This document shows, one piece after another, positions 51,214 to 59,402 of a stretch of 64,000 nt of DNA (positions are counted from its first letter, which is position 1; every line of letters begins with the position of its first letter). The stretch is from the NCBI RefSeq assembly GCF_009812055.1, contig NZ_WQNH01000002.1:186001-250000 (forward strand), written 5' to 3'. The notes under the pieces are model-generated. The model saw only the letters and a list, made by a program, of their open reading frames with translations. It did not search any database and was not told where the DNA came from. This stretch comes from Chelativorans xinjiangensis (GTDB lineage Bacteria > Pseudomonadota > Alphaproteobacteria > Rhizobiales > Rhizobiaceae). Made by a program: the position numbers and the translations under genes.

Positions 51214-52161
51214 TCAGCCGAACACCCACTCCGCCACCGACAGCCAGAAAGCCATGGTGAGAACAGCCGAGGCGGTGCCGATGCTCATGGCGTTCGCCGA
51301 CAGCGCCTGGCCCGTGCCGAAGCGCATGGCGATAAGATAGGGATTGACGCCGGACGGCAGCGAGGCGGCGGCCACCACAACCTTCGCACTCATCGGCGGC
51401 AGGCCCGTCAGCTTGGCCATGACGAGCGCCAGGCCCGGCATCACGAAAAGCTTCAGCGCCGCCACGGCGAGCGCCGGGCGCACATTGCCGGTGATGCCGT
51501 AGCGCCTGAGCCCCAGCCCCATGGCGAACAGCGCCACCGGACCTGCGACATCGGCCAGAGCATCCACCAGCCGCGTCATCAGCGACGGCATTTCCATTCC
51601 CGAAATGCGCCACAGAAGCCCGGCGGCGATGCCGACGATGAGCGGGCTCGACCCCATGCTGCGCGCAAAGTCGTGCACGGCACCGGCGATCCCTCGCGGC
51701 GCCCCCTCCCCGCCCAGCCAGCCGAACAGGATGATGGAGGTGCCGATCATGACCGGCAGATGGATGGAGACGATGAGCGACAGGACCTCAAAACCTTCCT
51801 GCCCGTAGACGCCGAGCATGAAAGGAATGCCGAGGAGCACCAGGTTGGAAAAGCTCGCCGCCAGCCCGCCGACGACGGCGGCACGGTTGTCGCGGCCAAA
51901 GACGTGGATCACCGCGAGCAACCCGATGAGCCAGGTTATGGCGACGGCGGTGAAATAGGACACCCAGAGGCTCGCCGGCAGGCTGCCGCCGAAGTCGGCG
52001 CCGGCCATGGTCCTGAAAAGCAGGAGCGGCACGGCCACCGAGACGGCGAAATCCGACAAGGCCTCGCCGGTCTCCTGCTTGAGCAGCCCGAATAAGCCGC
52101 TGGCATAACCGAGCGCGACAAGTGAGAAGACGAAAGCGATTGTTTCGACGAGGGGGGACAT
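51214..52161 (-). CDS. AEC-family transporter (auxin efflux carrier type)
   Basis: A 315-aa protein with about ten TM helices: MSPLVETIAFVFSLVALGYA, VAVPLLLFRTMAGADF, SNLVLLGIPFMLGVYGQEG, and a C-terminal FVMPGLALVMAKLTGLPPMS. The N-terminal 'PxxLFRTxA' and 'SNxVLLGIPxxxxxYG' motifs are AEC. Family members export auxin or organic acids (malonate, malate). Substrate unknown here. Longer in-frame upstream region to 52,335 rejected. Confidence 0.88.
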   Translation of the reverse strand: MSPLVETIAFVFSLVALGYASGLFGLLKQETGEALSDFAVSVAVPLLLFRTMAGADFGGSLPASLWVSYFTAVAITWLIGLLAVIHVFGRDNRAAVVGGLAASFSNLVLLGIPFMLGVYGQEGFEVLSLIVSIHLPVMIGTSIILFGWLGGEGAPRGIAGAVHDFARSMGSSPLIVGIAAGLLWRISGMEMPSLMTRLVDALADVAGPVALFAMGLGLRRYGITGNVRPALAVAALKLFVMPGLALVMAKLTGLPPMSAKVVVAAASLPSGVNPYLIAMRFGTGQALSANAMSIGTASAVLTMAFWLSVAEWVFG

Positions 52162-52289
52162 CGGCACCGGCTTTATGGCACCGGGTGAGGAACGGCAAGC
52201 GGGCGCGCCGGGAATACACAGTTGAAAAACCCGTGATTGCTTACCGGCGCGCCATCCTCCTATATGGTAAGACAACCTCGGAGGAATGC

Positions 52290-52844
52290 ATGTTTCGTGC
52301 CGCCATCGCTTTTCTGATGCTTCTGGCGGTGGCAACCGCGGAGGCGACGGAAGCGGCCTGGGCGCTGTTGCGGAACGGCGGCCAGGTGGTGCTCGTCAAC
52401 CATGCCCATGCGCCCGGCAGCGGCGACCCTGCGAATTTCGACCTGGAAAACTGCGCCACCCAGCGCAATCTCTCCGAACAGGGACGGCAGCAGGCGCGCG
52501 GGATGGGCGCGCTCTTCTACGCCCGTGCCGCACCCATCGGAATGGTGCTGACCAGCCGCTACTGCCGTGCCCGCGATACCGCCGACATTGCCTTCCGCGA
52601 CAGCCCGATCGAGATGTTCGACGCGCTGGACGAACTGGCGCGCGACCCGGAAGCGGCCGACGAGCAGATACGGGCCACATTGCAGCGCATACTCGACTAC
52701 AGCGGGTCGGAAAATCTCGTCATGGTGACGCACGGAGCCAACATCGAAGCGATCGCCGGTGTCCGGCCGCGGGAGGGCGAGGCGGTCGTTCTGTCACGCT
52801 CGGATGATGCGGTCAGAGTCGCAGCTCGTCTCACCTTCGACTAA
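52290..52844 (+). CDS. Exported histidine-phosphatase-fold protein lacking the catalytic Arg
   Basis: A 184-aa protein with signal peptide MFRAAIAFLMLLAVATAEAT. The fold is clear: VVLVNHAHAPGSGDPANFDL (usually VxLxRHAxxPGxGDP), CATQRNLSEQGRQQARGMG, VLTSRYCRARDTA and MVTHGANIEAI (His148). The first catalytic Arg of the RHG/RHA motif is Asn37, while the His38 phospho-acceptor stays. Activity may be reduced or altered. GGAGG 6 nt upstream. Not obviously linked to its neighbours. Confidence 0.85.
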   Translation: MFRAAIAFLMLLAVATAEATEAAWALLRNGGQVVLVNHAHAPGSGDPANFDLENCATQRNLSEQGRQQARGMGALFYARAAPIGMVLTSRYCRARDTADIAFRDSPIEMFDALDELARDPEAADEQIRATLQRILDYSGSENLVMVTHGANIEAIAGVRPREGEAVVLSRSDDAVRVAARLTFD

Positions 52845-52949
52845 CATCCGCCTGGATTGAGCGCGACTGCCCTTTTCCTGCCGTTAAAAACCGATTAGAC
52901 AGCCGGCGCACACGTAGAGAACCGAATCCCCCACACCGAGGGAACCGCA

Positions 52950-53234
52950 GTGACGACGACATTTGACAAGGTTGCCGACATCATCGCCGAAACGAGCGAG
53001 ATCGACCGCGACAAGATTACCCTTGAAAGCCATACCATCGACGATCTCGGCATCGACAGCCTGGACTTCCTGGACATCGTCTTCGCGATCGACAAGGAGT
53101 TCGGCATCAAGGTGCCGCTGGAACAGTGGACGCAGGAGGTCAATGACGGAAAGGTTGCGACCGAGGAATATTTCGTCATGAAGAACCTGTGCGCCAAGAT
53201 CGACGGCCTGGTCGCCGCCAAGGCCGCCGCCTGA
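52950..53234 (+). CDS. acpXL: Acyl carrier protein AcpXL
   Basis: A 94-aa specialised acyl carrier protein for very-long-chain fatty acids of lipid A. GTG start at 52,950 with GAGGGA upstream. The phosphopantetheine Ser37 is in [20 protein letters not shown] (motif DSL). Longer helix IV and C-terminal tail ([17 protein letters not shown]-like) distinguish it from AcpP. First gene of the VLCFA cluster. Confidence 0.93.
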   Translation: MTTTFDKVADIIAETSEIDRDKITLESHTIDDLGIDSLDFLDIVFAIDKEFGIKVPLEQWTQEVNDGKVATEEYFVMKNLCAKIDGLVAAKAAA

Positions 53235-53268
53235 GCACGCACCGATACCCGAACCGCAGCGAGGCGAC

Positions 53269-54453
53269 ATGAACCCGAAGGACGTGGTCATCACCGGGAT
53301 CGGCGTCGTCTCGTCGCTGGGCCTGGGCGTTGACGCGCACTGGCAGGCGCTGACGGGCGCCGCGCCGAAGCCCGTTCTCGATGGAGAGCGCTTCGCTCCC
53401 TATACGATCCATCCGCTGCCCGAGGTCGACTGGAGCACGCAGATCCCCAAGCGCGGCGACCAGCGCCAGATGGAGACCTGGCAGCGCCTCGGCACCTATA
53501 CGGCCGGGCTGGCACTGGACGACGCCGGCATGAAGGACGACGAGGCGCTGTGCGCTTCCATGGACATGGTTGTGGCTGCCGGCGGCGGCGAGCGCGATGT
53601 GGACGTCGACCAGGATATCCTCGACACATCGCTCACCCGCAACGACCACGACGTGCTTTTGAACGAGAAGCTGACGACGGAACTGAGGCCCACCCTGTTC
53701 CTGGCCCAGCTTTCCAATCTTCTGGCCGGCAACATCTCCATCGTCCACAAGGTCACCGGCTCCTCGCGCACCTTCATGGGCGAGGAGGGCGCCGGCGTCT
53801 CGGCGATCGAGACGGCGGCCGCGCGCATCCGCTCGGGCCAGTCGAGCCACCTCCTGGTGGGCGCGGCGTTCCAGACCGAGCATCCCGACATGCTTCTCGC
53901 CTACGAGCTCGGCCGCCACCTGCAGCGCGGCGGCTGGTCCCCGCTCTGGCAGCGGCGGCCGGAGGAAGGCGGCGGCGTCATCACCGGCTCGGGCGCGGCC
54001 TTCCTGGTGCTGGAGGCGCGCGAACATGCTGAAGAGCGCGGCCGCACCGCCTACGCGGCCGTCGGCCCCGTCGCCTCCGGCCGGGCGCGGCGCGGTGGCG
54101 ATGGCTTGCAGGAAGCGCTGGAGGAGATGGTGGGCGGACTGCTGGACGGCGATGCGCCAGTGCTGGCGATCTCCGGCGCCTCCGGCGCGCACGCGGTGAC
54201 GAAGGCCGAAAAAGCCGCGCTCGACGCCCGCGGACATGTCGCGGCGCGCGGCTTCTCCTCGCTCACCGGGCACATGAAGGAGGCGCAGTTCCCCTTCGCC
54301 ATGGCGCTTGCCGCACTCGCCGTTCATCACGGAAAGGCCTATCCTGCATTCGCGGAGGGCGAACTGCCCTTTGAAGCCGCCCCATCGGCCGCGTTGGCCA
54401 CGGCGGTCGGCTACAATTGCTTCGAGGGCATGGGGCTCGTGGTCAAGGCCTGA
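53269..54453 (+). CDS. fabF2XL: Ketosynthase-like FabF2XL, catalytic Cys absent
   Basis: A 394-aa thiolase-fold protein: VVITGIGVVSSLGLGVDAHW, FMGEEGAGVSAIETAAARIR and SSLTGHMKEAQFPFAMALAA. Aligned by eye on FabF1XL, the catalytic Cys position is Glu173, and the first active-site His (NAHGT) is also missing; only the GHMKEA His remains. It therefore resembles chain-length-factor or decarboxylase-type KS partners. It should pair with FabF1XL encoded next. The gene starts 35 bp after acpXL; no fabZXL is in between. Confidence 0.88.
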   Translation: MNPKDVVITGIGVVSSLGLGVDAHWQALTGAAPKPVLDGERFAPYTIHPLPEVDWSTQIPKRGDQRQMETWQRLGTYTAGLALDDAGMKDDEALCASMDMVVAAGGGERDVDVDQDILDTSLTRNDHDVLLNEKLTTELRPTLFLAQLSNLLAGNISIVHKVTGSSRTFMGEEGAGVSAIETAAARIRSGQSSHLLVGAAFQTEHPDMLLAYELGRHLQRGGWSPLWQRRPEEGGGVITGSGAAFLVLEAREHAEERGRTAYAAVGPVASGRARRGGDGLQEALEEMVGGLLDGDAPVLAISGASGAHAVTKAEKAALDARGHVAARGFSSLTGHMKEAQFPFAMALAALAVHHGKAYPAFAEGELPFEAAPSAALATAVGYNCFEGMGLVVKA

Positions 54454-54478
54454 GAGATAAGGGGCTGAGGAAGGAAGC

Positions 54479-55747
54479 ATGAAGACAACCGACAGCTTCG
54501 GAAGGCCGCTCGTCGCCGTCACCGGCATGGGCGTGGTCACCTCGCTCGGCCAGGGCAAGGACGAGAACTGGACGGCGCTGACAAGCGGGCGCTCGGGCAT
54601 CCATCCCATCACCCGCTTTCCCACCAGCCACCTGGCGACGACCATCGCCGGCACTGTCGACTTCCTGCCCGAAAGCCGGCGTGGGGCAAGTCCCCTCACC
54701 TACGCGCTTGCCGACCTTGCGGCCGAGGAGGCGGTGGGCGAAGCCGGCCTTCCCGCCGCCGATTTTGGCGGCCCGCTGTTCCTTGCCGCCCCGCCGGTCG
54801 AGATCGACTGGCATCACCGGCTGCGCCTTTACGCGCAGTCGCAACGCGCGGGCGACTGGCGTAGCCTGATCGAGGCGGCGCGCGAGGCCGACGAGGCGGA
54901 GCTTTTCGACGAGAGCCAGTTTGCCACCATCGCCGACCGGATGGCGGAGAAATACGGCACGCGCGGCCTGCCGATCACGCTTTCGACCGCCTGCGCCTCC
55001 GGCGCCACGGCCATCCAGCTCGGTATCGAGGCGATCCGCCGTGGCGAGTGCGACCGGGCGCTGGCGGTCGGCTCCGACGGTTCGGCGACGGCCGAGGCGC
55101 TCATCCGCTTCTCGCTGCTTTCGGCGCTGACGACCCATAACGAGGTGCCGGAGAAGGCGTCGAAGCCGTTTTCCAAGGACCGCAGCGGCTTCGTGCTTGC
55201 CGAGGGCTCGGGCGCGATGGTGCTCGAATCGCTGGAAAGCGCGCTCGCCCGCGGCGCGGAGATCCTCGGCATCATGCGCGGCTGCGGCGAGAAGGCGGAC
55301 GATTTCCACCGCACGCGCTCCAAGCCGGACGGATCGCCCGCCATCGCCGCCGTGCGCGCCGCCCTTTCCGACGCCGGCATGTCGGAGGACGAGATCGAGT
55401 ACATCAACGCCCACGGCACCTCGACGCCGGAGAACGACAAGATGGAGCACCTGTCGCTGTCGACCGTCTTCGGGGAGCGCATGCGCGAGATTCCGATCTC
55501 GTCCAACAAATCCATGATCGGCCATACGCTCTCGGCAGCAGGTGCGGTGGAGGCCGTTTTCTCGATCATGACCATGCGCAAGGGGGTCATTCCGCCCACC
55601 ATCAACTACGAGAATCCGGACCCGGCGATCGAGCTCGACGTGGTGCCGAACGTGAAGCGCGATGCCGATGTTGCAACGGTATTGTCCAACTCCTTCGGCT
55701 TCGGCGGCCAGAACACGTGTCTGGTGATGGCGCGGGAGGCGGGGTGA
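54479..55747 (+). CDS. fabF1XL: Beta-ketoacyl-ACP synthase FabF1XL
   Basis: A 422-aa KAS II-like enzyme with the full triad: Cys172 (LSTACASGATAIQ), His312 (INAHGTSTPE) and His349 (MIGHTLSAAG). Elongates acyl-AcpXL to 26-28 carbons with FabF2XL as partner. Also present is the GFVLAEGSGAMVLE motif. The stop codon is the first TGA of a (GTGAATA)11 repeat, so the end lies in the repeat. Confidence 0.93.
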   Translation: MKTTDSFGRPLVAVTGMGVVTSLGQGKDENWTALTSGRSGIHPITRFPTSHLATTIAGTVDFLPESRRGASPLTYALADLAAEEAVGEAGLPAADFGGPLFLAAPPVEIDWHHRLRLYAQSQRAGDWRSLIEAAREADEAELFDESQFATIADRMAEKYGTRGLPITLSTACASGATAIQLGIEAIRRGECDRALAVGSDGSATAEALIRFSLLSALTTHNEVPEKASKPFSKDRSGFVLAEGSGAMVLESLESALARGAEILGIMRGCGEKADDFHRTRSKPDGSPAIAAVRAALSDAGMSEDEIEYINAHGTSTPENDKMEHLSLSTVFGERMREIPISSNKSMIGHTLSAAGAVEAVFSIMTMRKGVIPPTINYENPDPAIELDVVPNVKRDADVATVLSNSFGFGGQNTCLVMAREAG

Positions 55748-55925
55748 ATAGTGAATAGTGAATAGTGAATAGTGAATAGTGAATAGTGAATAGTGAATAG
55801 TGAATAGTGAATAGTGAATAAAGGAAACCACGCGGACATATTCTTCAAGACGAAATACCAGGAATTTACCATTAACTATTCACTATTCACTACTCACTAC
55901 TCACTACTCACTACTCACTACTCAC
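55744..55925. repeat. Facing 7-bp microsatellites: (GTGAATA)11 and TATTCAC/TACTCAC x7
   Basis: 55,744-55,820 holds eleven perfect GTGAATA units. 55,877-55,925 holds two TATTCAC and five TACTCAC units, i.e. the same repeat family inverted. The 56-bp centre is unique. The arrays can fold into a long imperfect hairpin between fabF1XL and the dehydrogenase gene. Each unit in the forward array contains TGA and would stop translation in at least one frame. Confidence 0.95.
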
Positions 55926-55954
55926 TATTTTACCAATAGCCGAGACACCGACCC

Positions 55955-56983
55955 ATGCGCGCACTGCAACTCATTGCCGATCGCCAGCTCGAAACCGCCG
56001 ACGTTCCGCCGCCCCCTCCGCCCGGCCGGGGCGAGGTGACGGTGCGGGTTGGCGCCGTTGCGCTCAACCATATCGACGTGTGGGGCTGGCGCGGCATGGC
56101 ATTCGCCAAGCGCAAGCTGCCGCTGGTGGTGGGGGCGGAGGCTTCCGGCACCGTCGACGCCGTCGGCGCCGGCGTGGGTAATCTCCTGCCCGGCCAGCTC
56201 GTCTCCATCTACGGCGCGCGCACCTGTGGCCTGTGCCGCCCGTGCCGCGAGGGACGCGACAATCTGTGCGAGAATGTGGGCGGCGTGCACGGCTTCCATC
56301 TTGACGGCTTTGCCCAGGAGAAGATCAACCTGCCGGCCCGCCTGCTCGTCCCAGCCCCGCCGGGCGTCGACGAGATCGGCGCCGCCGTCGCCCCCGTCAC
56401 CTTCGGCACGGTCGAGCACATGCTGTTCGACAACGCCAAGCTGGAGCCGGGCGAGACCATCCTGGTGCACGCCGGCGGCTCCGGCATCGGATCGGCGGCC
56501 ATCCAGCTCGCCAAGCGCATGGGCTGCACCGTCATCACCACCGTCGGCTCGGATGAGAAGATCGAGAAGGCGAAGGCACTGGGTGCCGACCACGTCATCA
56601 ACTACCGCGAGGACCGCTTCGAGGGCGCGGTGCGCAAGATCACCAGGAAGCGCGGCGTGGATGTGGTTTTCGAACATGTCGGCGCCGACACCTGGGCGGG
56701 CTCCATGCTGTGCTTAAGGCGCGGCGGCCGCATCGTCACCTGCGGCTCCACCTCGGGCGTTTCGACGAACATGAACCTGATGCAGCTCTTCCAGCAGCAA
56801 TTGAAGATCTTCGGCTCCTTCGGCTGCCGCATGGAGAACATGGCCGATGCCATGCAGAAGATGGCCGCCGGCCTCGTCGCGCCGGTCGTCGACACGGTGG
56901 TGGGGTTCGAGGACATCGAAACCGCGCTGAAGCGCATGGAAGGCCGCGACGTCTTCGGCAAGATCGTCCTGCGCGTTCAGTAG
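55955..56983 (+). CDS. Zinc-binding medium-chain dehydrogenase/reductase of the VLCFA cluster
   Basis: A 342-aa MDR: GRGEVTVRVGAVALNHIDVW, structural-zinc Cys in CGLCRPCREGRDNLC, Rossmann loop VHAGGSGIGSAAIQLAKRMG and VDVVFEHVGADTWAGSMLCL. The corresponding adhXL gene in rhizobial acpXL clusters probably reduces the enoyl intermediate. Starts right after the microsatellite; 9 bp before lpxXL. Confidence 0.9.
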   Translation: MRALQLIADRQLETADVPPPPPPGRGEVTVRVGAVALNHIDVWGWRGMAFAKRKLPLVVGAEASGTVDAVGAGVGNLLPGQLVSIYGARTCGLCRPCREGRDNLCENVGGVHGFHLDGFAQEKINLPARLLVPAPPGVDEIGAAVAPVTFGTVEHMLFDNAKLEPGETILVHAGGSGIGSAAIQLAKRMGCTVITTVGSDEKIEKAKALGADHVINYREDRFEGAVRKITRKRGVDVVFEHVGADTWAGSMLCLRRGGRIVTCGSTSGVSTNMNLMQLFQQQLKIFGSFGCRMENMADAMQKMAAGLVAPVVDTVVGFEDIETALKRMEGRDVFGKIVLRVQ

Positions 56984-56992
56984 CGCCGCCGC

Positions 56993-57925
56993 ATGAATCG
57001 CCTCCTCGTCAAATTCGGCCGCCACCTTCAGACCGCCGAGCACTGGCTGACGGCGCAGATATCGCTCGCCGTCCTTTCCGCCCTGCGCCGCCTGCCGCCC
57101 GACAAGGCGCTGAATTTCGCCGAGCGCGTCGCCCGCAAGGCCGGCCCCCTGGTCGGCCGCCACCGCCTGGCGCTCGACAATTTGCGCAAGGCCTATCCGG
57201 AAAAGCCGCAAGCCGAGATCGAGGCCATCGCCTCCGACATGTGGGCCAACATGGCCCGGCTTTCCGTCGAGTACGTGTTTCTCGACAAGCTGTTCGACTT
57301 CGACCCGGAAAGCGAGAGGCCCGGCCGCGTCGAGGTCACGGGCATAGAGATCTTCAAGCGCGTGCGCGAGGAGAAGCGGCCGCACATCTTCTTCACCGGC
57401 CACCTCGGCAATTTCGAGTTCCTGCCGATCGCAGCGGCGACCTTCGGCCTCGAGGTCACCTCTCTCTTCCGCCCGCCGAACAACCCCTATATCGCCGACT
57501 ATATCCATAGCACCCGCACCACCTCCATGGGCGGCCTCCTGCCCTCGCGGGCGGGCGCGGCGCTGCAGCTCGCCCGCGTGATCGAGAACGACGGCAATAT
57601 CGGCGTGCTGGTCGACCAGAAATTCAGGCGCGGCGTGCGCACCCGCTTCTTCGGCCGCGAATGCGAGACGAGCCCGCTCGTGCCCAAGCTGGCGCGCCAG
57701 TACGGCTGCGACGTCTACCCCGCCCATTGCATCCGTCTGCCCGACGGCCGCTTCCGCATCGAGGTGGGCGAGAAGCTCGAACCGCCGCGCGATGCGAGCG
57801 GCGCCATCGACGTCGAGCGCATGGCGCAGCAGTTGAACGACGTGGTGGAGGAATGGGTGCGCGCCGACCCCGGCCAGTGGATGTGGTTCCACCGGCGCTG
57901 GGAGGTCACCCGCAAGCGGCGCTGA
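56993..57925 (+). CDS. lpxXL: Lipid A very-long-chain-fatty-acid acyltransferase LpxXL
   Basis: A 310-aa LpxL/LpxM family acyltransferase. HX4E motif in IFFTGHLGNFEFLPIAAATF, then LFRPPNNPYIADYIHSTRTT and VGVLVDQKFRRGVRTRFFG-like region GVLVDQKFRRGVRTRFFGRE. Transfers 27-OH-C28 from AcpXL to lipid A. N-terminal amphipathic/TM start. Ends the VLCFA cluster. Confidence 0.93.
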   Translation: MNRLLVKFGRHLQTAEHWLTAQISLAVLSALRRLPPDKALNFAERVARKAGPLVGRHRLALDNLRKAYPEKPQAEIEAIASDMWANMARLSVEYVFLDKLFDFDPESERPGRVEVTGIEIFKRVREEKRPHIFFTGHLGNFEFLPIAAATFGLEVTSLFRPPNNPYIADYIHSTRTTSMGGLLPSRAGAALQLARVIENDGNIGVLVDQKFRRGVRTRFFGRECETSPLVPKLARQYGCDVYPAHCIRLPDGRFRIEVGEKLEPPRDASGAIDVERMAQQLNDVVEEWVRADPGQWMWFHRRWEVTRKRR

Positions 57926-58065
57926 GGCCAGCCCCCATTTCTCAGGCCGTTCGGCAGGATGCGGCTGCGATATTTGCAGGTTCGTGCGTGGGTCTATGGA
58001 GGCGGAGCGGGGGAAGACCTGCCTGCCGTCTTGCCAAGCTGGCCGATTCCCGTCTCTATGCCGCA

Positions 58066-59340
58066 ATGAATGAAAGATTGTTCCGCGCTGTCGACGAGCG
58101 TGTCGAAGACCTCGTCGCGCTTACCGTCGACCTGATCCGCTTTCCCACCGTCAATCCGCCGGGCGAGGCCTACACGCCTTGCGCGGAGTATATCGGCCGG
58201 CGGCTTTCCGCGCGCGGCTTCGACACCCGGCTCATCCGCGGCGAAGGCGCACCTGGCGACAGCGACCGCTATCCGCGCACCAACGTGGTGGCCCGCCGCG
58301 AAGGCCGGGGCCCCGGCCCCACCGTCCACTTCAACTCGCATATAGACGTCGTCGAGGCCGGCGAGGGCTGGACGGTCGATCCCTTCGCCGGCGTGGTGCG
58401 CGAGGGCAAGGTGTTCGGCCGCGGCGCCTGCGACATGAAGGGCGGGCTCGCCGCCTCCGTCATCGCGGTGGAAGCGTTTCTCGCCGTGAACCCGGATTTT
58501 CCCGGCGCCATCGAGATTTCCGGCACGGCGGACGAGGAATCGGGCGGCTATGGCGGCGTGGCGCATCTGGCCAAGCAAGGTTTCTTCTCAAAACCCCGCG
58601 TCGACCACGTCATCATTCCCGAGCCGCTCAACAAGGATCGCATCTGCCTCGGCCATCGCGGCGTGTGGTGGGCGGAGATCGAAACTGCCGGCTCCATTGC
58701 CCATGGCTCCATGCCTTTCCTCGGCGATTCGGCGATCCGCCACATGGGTGCGGTGCTCAGCGCGTTCGAGGAGGAATTGTTTCCGGCCCTCGCGGCCAAG
58801 GAGACGCACATGCCGGTGGTGCCGGAGGGGGCGCGCCGCTCGACGATGAACATCAACTCCATCCATGGCGGGCAGACGGAGGATTTCTTCCCCGGCCTGC
58901 CGTCGCCCAACGTCGCCGATTCCTGCCGCCTCGTCATCGACCGCCGCTTCCTCATCGAGGAGGACATCGGCCAGGTGAAGGGCGAGGTGGTGGCGATACT
59001 GGAGCGGCTGAAGCGCGAGCGGCCGCGCTTCGACTATTCCATCCGCGACCTGATGGAGGTGCTGCCCCTGATGACGGAGCGCGACGCACCGGTGCCCAAC
59101 GCGCTCGCCGGGGCCATTCGCGAGGTTTTCGGCAAGGAGCCGGAATACGTGATCTCGCCCGGAACCTACGACCAGAAACATGTTGCCCGCTTCGGCCACC
59201 TGCACGACTGCGTGGCCTACGGCCCCGGCATCCTCGACCTGGCGCACCGCCCGGACGAATGGGTGGGCATCGAGGATATGGTCGAATCGGCCAAGGTGAT
59301 GGCCGCCGGCCTCGATACGCTGCTGCGCGGTGTGGCGTAA
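58066..59340 (+). CDS. M20 ArgE/DapE/ACY1-family metallohydrolase
   Basis: A 424-aa zinc hydrolase: LVALTVDLIRFPTVNPPGEA, VHFNSHIDVVEAGEGWTVDP (metal His/Asp), FGRGACDMKGGLAASVIAVE, SGTADEESGGYGGVAHLAKQ (EE catalytic) and SPGTYDQKHVARFGHLHDC. It deacylates N-acyl amino acids or small peptides. It sits 63 bp before a Dpp/Opp-type ABC operon, so it probably processes the imported peptide or N-acyl-amino acid. ATG 58,066; in-frame upstream extension overlaps lpxXL and was rejected. Confidence 0.9.
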   Translation: MNERLFRAVDERVEDLVALTVDLIRFPTVNPPGEAYTPCAEYIGRRLSARGFDTRLIRGEGAPGDSDRYPRTNVVARREGRGPGPTVHFNSHIDVVEAGEGWTVDPFAGVVREGKVFGRGACDMKGGLAASVIAVEAFLAVNPDFPGAIEISGTADEESGGYGGVAHLAKQGFFSKPRVDHVIIPEPLNKDRICLGHRGVWWAEIETAGSIAHGSMPFLGDSAIRHMGAVLSAFEEELFPALAAKETHMPVVPEGARRSTMNINSIHGGQTEDFFPGLPSPNVADSCRLVIDRRFLIEEDIGQVKGEVVAILERLKRERPRFDYSIRDLMEVLPLMTERDAPVPNALAGAIREVFGKEPEYVISPGTYDQKHVARFGHLHDCVAYGPGILDLAHRPDEWVGIEDMVESAKVMAAGLDTLLRGVA

Positions 59341-59402
59341 GGGCGATTTACTCACCACCGGATTCGCGCTTCAATCGCGCCGAAAAAAATGGGAGATACG
59401 GC

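Noticed and set aside
55744-55925. CRISPR array
   Set aside because: Units are only 7 bp, contiguous and without spacers; these are microsatellites.
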